DNA of 64,000 nucleotides from Conoideocrella luteorostrata (Eukaryota; Ascomycota; Sordariomycetes; Hypocreales; Clavicipitaceae): NCBI GenBank assembly GCA_032433595.1, contig JASWJB010000256.1, positions 1 to 64,000 of the forward strand, read 5' to 3'. Shown piece by piece: positions 57,162 to 64,000 of this stretch (position 1 is its first letter; each line of letters starts with the position of its first letter). The notes under the pieces were generated by a model. It saw only the letters and a program-made list of their open reading frames with translations, ran no database searches and was not told where the DNA came from. The position numbers and the translations under genes were made by a program.

Positions 57162-57644
57162 ACTGGGATGATGTTAATTCTGCATTTCTTTGCGTAGCTT
57201 ATCTGTGAGATTTTTTTATTATTTTTTTGAGCTCAATGGGTATTCAATGCCGGAGAGATGCGGAACAGGTGGACGCGATTATGGTCCGCTCTGCCCGCGC
57301 TGGTAGTAGAAGCAAATCACGTCGCCACAAGCACCCACCATTCATAAGCCAGCTAACCTTGTTTCGGATTTCCATCCTCTGCGCTAGCTGTTCCTCGGAT
57401 GCAGACGTCTCTGATTGGCTGCGGGCTTGTCCGCCATTTACAACAACAAAAATCTGCGTCACCGAAATAAGAAATAATTAGCTGGAATGACACTGTGCTT
57501 CAATGTATAAGAAGATGGGTTTTTCTCCATATCCTACCGAAAAATGCTCCCGCCATGACACCCATAGCACGACACATTGCTATGACTATCTAGCCATATC
57601 CGCACGAAACTCTACACTTTTCAAGCCTTCAACTTGACTTACAC
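57162..57644. promoter_or_regulatory. Divergent promoter, regulator / oxidoreductase
   Basis: 483 bases between two start codons. A T-rich run lies near 57211-57228. Nothing else recognised. Confidence 0.35.
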
Positions 57645-58826
57645 ATGCAGTCCGGAATGGCCACTCACCTCGCCGCCGTCTCTCTCGCAAAAGGTGAGCC
57701 CTTCGAGCTCCAAGCCCGCACTACGCCGAAGCCAGGCCCGGGCGAGCTCCTCATCGAGGTTAAATCTGTAGCCCTCAACCCGGCGGACGGCCTCATGCGT
57801 CAAGGCCTCTTCATACCTACATACCCCGCGGTCATCGGCTTCGACATCTCCGGGCTAGTCCTCGAGGTCGGCGACAACGTCCCCGTCTGTGCTATTGATG
57901 AAGGTTCCGGTCCTTTTTTCCGACGGGGCATCACCCGCGTCGCCGCCTACGCCGCTTTCTTCTTCAAATCCTGGAACCCTGATTACGGCGCCTTTCAGGA
58001 GAAATGCCTCGTTCCCTGGCAGCATGCTGTGCCTCTTCCTGACGAGGGCTTGTCTTGGAACCAAGCAGCTACTTTGCCTGTTGCCGTAGAGGTACCGCTC
58101 AACGCGTGGGATATTCTGGGAATTCCACGGAAGCGAGAAATCGCCACTTCTTCTTCCGTCCACGCTGTCCCGACCGGCACTGATGTCAGTGGAGGATCTG
58201 GTGAAGACCAGAAGCAAAAGAGAGAGGCCCTATTGATCTGGGGCGCTTCCTCTAGCGTGGGAACGATGGGCGTGCAAAGCGCCCGGCTGCTGCGGGAAGA
58301 TGATGGCTCTACCATCGCCGCCGTGTACGCAACGGCCGGCGCAGCGAATCTGAATTATGTAGGCACCCTTGGTGCGGACCGCGTCTTCGATTACAAAGAG
58401 ACGCAGGTTGTGGATGCGATTGTTTCGGCAGCCAGGGAGGACGGCCTAGCGATCCGGCACTGCTTTCTCGCCAAAGGGCAGCTGGCATCGTGCCAGTCTG
58501 TGCTCAAGGCTTTCTTGGGGAATGACGAACTGAGAAAGAATCAAAAAGCGAAGATTGGATCGGCACCGCCGGTTCCCTCAGACGCGGAGGATGTGGACGG
58601 AGTGGAGGCCATTTTTGTCCTACCGTCGACGAACGAAGATGAGAGGCTGGCCCAGTTCCGATACTGGTTAGGTACGTGGTTGAGAGAGAATCTAGTCAAT
58701 GAGGCCATCAGGCCGAGCCCGGAAGTGAGGGTCGTGGGAAAGGGTTTGGGGGCTATTAATGCCGGGTTGGATCTGTTACTCCAGGGGGTGAGTTGTACGA
58801 AGTTAGTTGTTGAGATCTCGGAGTGA
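57645..58826 (+). CDS. MDR-family zinc-type / enoyl-reductase-like oxidoreductase
   Basis: Single exon, 393 residues; a second ATG at 57657 (MATHLAAV) may be the true start. The GroES-like N-terminal fold shows PGPGELLIEVKSVALNPADG, the IGFDISGLVLEVG turn and ATLPVAVEVPLNAW. The NADP-binding domain has LLIWGASSSVGTMGVQSARL, then GADRVFDYKE. The Cys ligands of catalytic zinc are missing, as in the trans-acting enoyl reductases and ToxD-like proteins that serve polyketide pathways and in quinone reductases. No polyketide synthase is in the window, so the role is unknown. An inserted Gly/Ser/Lys-rich loop (about 166-195) precedes the Rossmann strand. Confidence 0.88.
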   Translation: MQSGMATHLAAVSLAKGEPFELQARTTPKPGPGELLIEVKSVALNPADGLMRQGLFIPTYPAVIGFDISGLVLEVGDNVPVCAIDEGSGPFFRRGITRVAAYAAFFFKSWNPDYGAFQEKCLVPWQHAVPLPDEGLSWNQAATLPVAVEVPLNAWDILGIPRKREIATSSSVHAVPTGTDVSGGSGEDQKQKREALLIWGASSSVGTMGVQSARLLREDDGSTIAAVYATAGAANLNYVGTLGADRVFDYKETQVVDAIVSAAREDGLAIRHCFLAKGQLASCQSVLKAFLGNDELRKNQKAKIGSAPPVPSDAEDVDGVEAIFVLPSTNEDERLAQFRYWLGTWLRENLVNEAIRPSPEVRVVGKGLGAINAGLDLLLQGVSCTKLVVEISE

Positions 58827-60291
58827 AGGTTGCCTCACTAGAATTATATTGCTCATTAGCTTATAAAGTATACTATACTTACTAAGGTAAATATGCGATT
58901 TACCTAAGATAAATGTATAAATTACAGATTATAAATTATAGCTAGCTTTTGAGTCAGTGTGAAACAGAAAAAAGTACTATTAGAAGTAAGTGCTCGTGCG
59001 GGCTCCGATAAATTTAGAATTTAACTTCAAAGATGCAGCGATTCACGAGCGCAAACGCGAACCGTATTGTTCATTGTTGCTATTCATTGTGCTACCGCGC
59101 TGTTCATCCTGCAGCTCTACTGACGCCATAAGTCTGACGCCGCTACACAATGCACGTCCGAAAGTGCGCAGATTACTGTGACCTGGTATTGTTGGTCAAT
59201 GTTCTTATCACCGGTATATAGTGTGTTCTTTTTTCTTGTAAGATGAGTTTATAAGGGCACTATTTTTTAAAAAAAAAAACATTTAGCATAAACTATCGAT
59301 TTATTTATGTGGATATCTGATGCCATGAGGATGACCGCGGCTGTTGCTATTGGAAGCAAGTGGAGAGGTTCAAATTCGTGTGCTATGACTATGATGAGAA
59401 GAGATGTGTTACAGTGATTGAGGAAGAATTTCTCGTCTGGTGGCCTCGTCCAAATGCCCCCATTTATACCCCTACATTCCGAGATACCCTTTTCTCGGAT
59501 TCCTGACTCAGGCTCAATGGCAACGTAATCCTTCTCGCACTGCCTGTGTAATCCACACACATCCGCACACACACCCGTGTTATCCAACAGTTGCCGTCTC
59601 AGCCTAGTAAGACAGCTGCGATCACGGTTGGCCAATATTGTGTGGCCGAAGGATTGTCAACGCTCAAAAACGCTCGCAGCTCCAGATAGAATCCGGGAGG
59701 CGCTGTTCTCCCTGCCGAATCTGGCGGGAACTGCCGCTAAAAGCAGCGGCATCGGCAGTAAGAGGGCCAACGACTATCACACAAGGTAGGTACAGTGCAT
59801 ATCGAGCTAGGTACAAAGAAGCAGTCCGCCTTTTGGACGTGTGATGCTTTCATGGCTGATTTGGGCATTCATACGCACACAAAGCTGAATGGAAAGAATA
59901 CAGACTGCTTTTATGGTAGTTCATGATTGGATTCTTTCAAGGACCTAGCCTCACCTTTATGCCTTCGATAAGCGCGCGCCCCGCCTGGAAGATTTAGACT
60001 GCCAGCATCGAAGGCAAGAGACAGAGTCAAGAATATAGAACTAAGATAATGTATAAAGCCCTTGAATTTTACCTGGAAGCTCTGGTCTATAGTCTAAAAA
60101 TCACAACTTCCTCAGAAAAGCTAGCCTAGCAACTGCATACCCTACTGTCGCACAAACACATGGCGTAGCCAGTGGCCACTTTTCACGTTCAGTCGTGACC
60201 CTAACTAGTCTCATAATTTGTTGTGACATTGTAGCTGCTGCCCAACTCGACCCCAAAATCCACCTTCGATATAACCATTCTTCTCGCGGCA
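58827..60291. other. AT-rich gene-poor stretch
   Basis: The part 58850-58990 is extremely AT-rich with alternating TTA/TAA words. An A10 tract lies near 59270. No gene seen; open frames lack ATG starts or features. Confidence 0.5.
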
Positions 60292-63039
60292 TCACTTCTC
60301 CGTTGGTGTATTGTCCCTGCGTCGCCATCCCCGGGCATGAGGCTTGTCAGACAAGGGCCGCGGCATCTCCCCGCTGCTTTTCAAATCCTTAGACAGATGG
60401 TCGGATTTGAACTGCAAATCTAAGAGAGAGCTTTTAAACTCGGGATTGTATATTTGTAATATGAATTGTTTGAATTTATTCATTGCATCTTGGCTATTTT
60501 TGGTAAGCAATTCGAGGTTGGACTCATTCAATTTGGTCTCAACAACGGCGTTAGAAAGCCCAATCAAGAGTCCGACAAGAATAGTATTATTGGGATGAGT
60601 CGGAACTGGAGGAACTATCGGCCGTATAAGCTTGTGGAGCTCCGTTAAAGGCAGGTATTGTCCTCTACGGCGATCAGCATCTGCAACCTTGGCTTCTTCG
60701 TAAGCTTGGCCCATTCTCATAGATAAAAGAATGTTGAGTTCCCTGCGGCTTTTATCATCCAATGCCGGGTAAATATCAGCAAGCTGATTCTCTTTAATCT
60801 TGCCTTGAAGTAGGTGTACCACACTGATTGTATGTTTAATGGCAATTGTGTTAGCGACGTCATCTGATATAGTACTATCTTTCTGCTTGATGTAGTCCTG
60901 CGCAGATAGCGTGCGGTGGGTGACTGTTAGTCCTTTAGACTGCCCTAGGATAAAAGAAACTTCATAGAGATTAGGCACTGGAAGTGGCGTCTTTCGCAGA
61001 AATTCTCCGATTTCGTCCATATGCTTACGGGTAGGCGCTCGTCTGATCCTGTTCGCTTCGGCTTTATTTTGAGTTCCCACGGCATAGGCATAGTGTTCAT
61101 CATTTAATGGCTCAGGACCCTGATATTTTATAATCATTTCCTCGGAGGTGATTTTCGTGATAAATTCGGTATTATACTTGTCTTTGATGGGCGAAGTGAA
61201 GTTGTCCCTGAGATTAAGTGGAAGACTTAATAAGAATTTTCGTTGTCTTTTTGCGATTTCGGTTAACGTATTATTTCGGATAATTTTCGTAGCATTCTCG
61301 GTGCTGGTTTGAAGCTGTTTTTGATCTAAATTAGGGGTAACTATCCGACTGCTCGCGTTCAGCGCCCCTATGGTCATCGCGCTGTATGAACTAACAGCCA
61401 AAGCCTCGATTTTCAGAACACTCTCCAGCTTATACGCGTAGCTATTATTTGTGCCTCTTGGGTAGAGTTCTTCATGTGAGTATATATATGTGTAGAGGTT
61501 TTCGTTCAGAAAGCCCATCCATGCTTTATCACGAGAGCTTTGCATCTCCTCCTTTGAAGGTAGCTTGGGTGGAGGAGTAAAAGTCTGGATAATTGTTCTC
61601 AGAAGCCCAACTATAATAGAAGCTGGTAAGAAACCACTTAGAAGCAAGCCATCTCCTAGGAAACATAAAGCCGTATCAAGGTTGTTCATAATAGCATTTC
61701 CGCTACCATCTTTAGCTGCATCCCCAACAGCGCAACCAACGAGTGGGATAATAGCTGTAATGGCGGCTGCCCGATCCAAGGCACTCGCGTTGGTTGCAAA
61801 AGCCTGGACTACTCCGCCTACCCAGAGTACAGGTCCAATAGTTCCAATAAACTTTCCTCCGGCCACGCCGCCGGAACCGGCATTTAATTTCGGGGACGAC
61901 GGCTCTAGTGGCTTGTACCCAAGTAATTTGGTTCGCACTTCAGGGAATTTTACCTTCCACTCTTTTGGAAGAACCTTTAACCCATAGGCTTCGGCGAAAT
62001 TAGAGAACTCGATTTCTGACACTTGCTCAGCAGTTTTGGCTACATCAATTTGTTCGGGACGAGGAGCTGGCAGTTCTTTTCCTTTTTCATCTTGATCCTT
62101 TGGAACGTCTTGATCACTCTTAGGGTTGCAGACTGAGTCTTGTCTTTTGCGTGACCCATCTCCACACAGCTCTTCAAGGTGATCCTCCAACACCTTAATG
62201 TTGCGTTCGTGGCCGTGATCGTGATGCATGTTCCATTGATTACTGAGCCATTCTTTGTCCATCCCCGGGCTCGCCTTCAGCGTATCCTCGATGTTAAGTG
62301 TCATATCTCTCCCAGAGCCCGTGGTTTTAACTTTAAAGTCCTGGAAAGGTCTGAAATCTCGCAGAAGTTTCTCCGTAGGCTTCTTGCGTCCAATGTATTT
62401 CTTCCAGAGACTTTCGAGATGCTCTTCCGAGGTACTACCTTTGTTTGCCGCTACCGTCTCCTTGACGTCCAACCCGTTACCCTCTTTAGTAGGTACAATC
62501 CGAAAACCCTTGTACGGCCGGAATTCCAATAATGCAGATTCCAAACGTGCGTTGACTATGCCTTTTACGGCTTCCGGGATTTTGGTCTTGATGTCATCTA
62601 AATCACTTTGCGCTTTTTTTCGTTCAGCCTCATTTGCTTTATTGTTAGTATGAAGCGAGGCTTTCATTTTTCCTTCAACTATGCCTGCTACTTTCTTTAG
62701 AAGAACTGAAAAATCAGATATCCCAGTTACGACGCGGTTAACGGCAATCTCGCCAGTTAGGCCCGCATCAACGATTTTCTTAGCAGTCTCTTCTATATTG
62801 GGGAGGTCTTCTGTAGTTTTGAGCAAGACGGTCTTTTGGTCTGTCTGGATGTATTGTATGAAATCTTTGAGGCTGCATGGGCTTGCCTTGGAACAACCCG
62901 GTGCAATGGTCTTGCCGCCAGTTAGTTGCTCCAATCGGTAAGCATAGTAAAAGTAAAGACGCTCGTAGGCGCCGGGAAGAGCAAAGCCGGTCGCAAATAC
63001 GACCAAGCATAAGAAGGTAAGAGAATGTGCAAACTGCAT
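60292..63039 (-). CDS. Large secreted toxin-like protein, unknown function
   Basis: Minus strand, single exon, 915 residues from ATG 63039. Residues 1-20 are a signal peptide ending FATGFA. No catalytic motif was recognised. Visible parts: a helical N-terminal region with C49 and C55; two copies of a ~44-residue unit (172-215 and 229-272) with FRP(Y/F)xxF; a loop with C292 and C304 bracketing the dibasic SRKR (296-299); a Lys/Asp/Pro linker; a long Gly/Ala/Ile-rich hydrophobic block (about 387-486) with GPVLWVGGVVQAF, AAAITAIIPLVGCAVG and LLLSGFLPASIIVGLL; and a 430-residue helical C-terminal part with several NxT/S sites and a basic end (GWRRRDN). The hydrophobic block resembles my recollection of the C-terminal halves of enterotoxin-like proteins of insect-pathogenic fungi, a weak inference. 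No ADP-ribosyltransferase signature was seen, so the protein may be a relative lacking that part. Confidence 0.72.
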   Translation of the reverse strand: MQFAHSLTFLCLVVFATGFALPGAYERLYFYYAYRLEQLTGGKTIAPGCSKASPCSLKDFIQYIQTDQKTVLLKTTEDLPNIEETAKKIVDAGLTGEIAVNRVVTGISDFSVLLKKVAGIVEGKMKASLHTNNKANEAERKKAQSDLDDIKTKIPEAVKGIVNARLESALLEFRPYKGFRIVPTKEGNGLDVKETVAANKGSTSEEHLESLWKKYIGRKKPTEKLLRDFRPFQDFKVKTTGSGRDMTLNIEDTLKASPGMDKEWLSNQWNMHHDHGHERNIKVLEDHLEELCGDGSRKRQDSVCNPKSDQDVPKDQDEKGKELPAPRPEQIDVAKTAEQVSEIEFSNFAEAYGLKVLPKEWKVKFPEVRTKLLGYKPLEPSSPKLNAGSGGVAGGKFIGTIGPVLWVGGVVQAFATNASALDRAAAITAIIPLVGCAVGDAAKDGSGNAIMNNLDTALCFLGDGLLLSGFLPASIIVGLLRTIIQTFTPPPKLPSKEEMQSSRDKAWMGFLNENLYTYIYSHEELYPRGTNNSYAYKLESVLKIEALAVSSYSAMTIGALNASSRIVTPNLDQKQLQTSTENATKIIRNNTLTEIAKRQRKFLLSLPLNLRDNFTSPIKDKYNTEFITKITSEEMIIKYQGPEPLNDEHYAYAVGTQNKAEANRIRRAPTRKHMDEIGEFLRKTPLPVPNLYEVSFILGQSKGLTVTHRTLSAQDYIKQKDSTISDDVANTIAIKHTISVVHLLQGKIKENQLADIYPALDDKSRRELNILLSMRMGQAYEEAKVADADRRRGQYLPLTELHKLIRPIVPPVPTHPNNTILVGLLIGLSNAVVETKLNESNLELLTKNSQDAMNKFKQFILQIYNPEFKSSLLDLQFKSDHLSKDLKSSGEMPRPLSDKPHARGWRRRDNTPTEK

Positions 63040-63073
63040 GATGGCGGAAGCTCCACTCCACTCAAACTCTGTG

Positions 63074-63106
<33 letters not shown>

Positions 63107-64000
63107 AAGAAGGACTTGTGTAGTATGAGCGAAGGAAAGAATTTGATAGTTGGAGAAGACTAATGAAAGCGTTAGATGTCTTGAATATGCTTCCGATGTA
63201 AGGCGGCGATGACACACTCTATATATACATAGGTGTGTGCGCACGTGTATAAACCTATGTAGGCTTTACGAAAGACTAGTAATTGTCCCAGGGTGCTACT
63301 GGGAAATGTAGTGTCATGCCTTTCGTCTCAAAGCAGCCCGCTTTTGTGGGCACCTGATTATCTAAAAGCATGAGGCTGAGTAAAGTACAGAATTTTTGGG
63401 GAGACTGTTTTATGTTAACTAAAGTATGCAGCGTCCTTGTGGAGCCATTTCAGTTGCGAATAGTAACCACAAAGTATGACGCCGGAAATTTAATACAATT
63501 CCGGGGGAAGCATTTTATTACAATAAAGCCTTTGAACGCATTTGTAAGCATATCTGCGCATATAACCACGGTTGGAACCGTTTTGAAGTAGAAGAAGATT
63601 AAAAAAAACTAGACGCGGTTGGAAAAACTGTGCAAATGACTCAGCTTCAACGATAGACACCCGGAACACATTCCGACCGCCGACCCATCTTCAACGCTGG
63701 TTCCGGGCCGGTATAATTCAGGTTCTATAACCATGAATGGGACAGTATGAATTTCAAGCTAGATTGCTCAGGTCTCTTATCAAAGTCTCTGCATCAATGC
63801 CCTTAGCTAAATCAGTGTTATATAGCAGCTTCATAATCCAGGCTCTCACCCGAATTCCTTAAAAGCCCTCTTCAGAACCTGACTAGAAAATATCTTCACC
63901 TTCTCTCTTTTCTAACATTTCTTATGAGATTGAGTTCGTTCGCTACATAACAGGCTCATTATCAACCAATCGATTGATCTCAACATTCGTTTCCACCTCT
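63040..64000. other. Upstream region of the toxin-like gene
   Basis: Contains the GATT repeat below, a TATATATAC stretch at 63221-63230 that could serve as a TATA element, and AT-rich sequence to the window end. No other gene recognised. Confidence 0.45.
63076..63105. repeat. GATT tetranucleotide microsatellite
   Basis: Seven perfect GATT units about 37 bases upstream of the ATG of the toxin-like gene, probably in its 5' leader. Confidence 0.9.

Noticed and set aside
59267..59635. Minus-strand open frame of 122 codons with several Cys
   Set aside because: No family pattern, ends in a poly-T derived Phe tract, and lies in an AT-rich gene-poor stretch.
1..64000. CRISPR array, bacterial operon features or rRNA genes
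   Set aside because: No regularly spaced repeats, no Shine-Dalgarno-led operons and no rRNA-like sequence; the window is eukaryotic with spliceosomal introns.

Overview
This window comes from a filamentous ascomycete fungus (Pezizomycotina, most likely Sordariomycetes/Hypocreales). Genes are split by short 50-90 bp GT-AG introns with CTAAC-type branch points. The gene set is typical of that group: fungal IP6 kinase, Dsc3, Ima1, CFEM protein, Zn2Cys6 regulators, secretory lipase and NCS1 permease. The order is inferred from gene content, not from a species-diagnostic marker. Coordinates for spliced genes run from start codon to stop codon; exon joins are given in each entry.

Region 1 (about 1-31 kb) is mostly conserved housekeeping. 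It holds an IP6 kinase (kcs1), an FAD oxidoreductase, a decayed Rho-type GTPase, ALG14, and a cluster of mitochondrial genes: mitoribosomal protein RSM25/mS23 divergent from a PPR protein, then COX8. COX8 is divergent from the exosome helicase MTR4. These are followed by DSC3, a DXD glycosyltransferase, a cysteine-rich single-pass membrane protein with a suspicious in-frame stop, the inner nuclear membrane protein IMA1 and a histidine-box membrane oxygenase.

Region 2 (about 32-49 kb) is accessory and gene-poor. It contains a secretory lipase, a broken WW/zinc-finger gene, a CFEM membrane protein, an alcohol O-acetyltransferase divergent from a Zn2Cys6 regulator, a broken tyrosinase and a P450 relic that has lost its middle. 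The acetyltransferase, regulator, tyrosinase and P450 look like the remains of a secondary-metabolite locus. Two LTR-like ~97 bp elements in opposite orientation (40.3 kb and 47.1 kb) lie within it: they enclose the first three genes, and the P450 relic lies just outside.

Region 3 (about 49.7-64 kb) has SIL1, an NCS1 purine/cytosine permease convergent with a second Zn2Cys6 regulator, an MDR-type oxidoreductase divergent from that regulator, and a 915-residue secreted protein. That last protein has a dibasic site inside a possible disulfide loop and a long hydrophobic middle, a layout like that of nicked, membrane-crossing secreted proteins. It is the most unusual gene in the window.

Two genome-scale signals run through the window. 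Several relics carry stops or changes where TpG has apparently become TpA (or CpA become TpA), as expected of repeat-induced point mutation. The 9-base word TACGGAGTA/TACTCCGTA occurs at least ten times, always outside coding sequence, roughly twenty times more often than chance.
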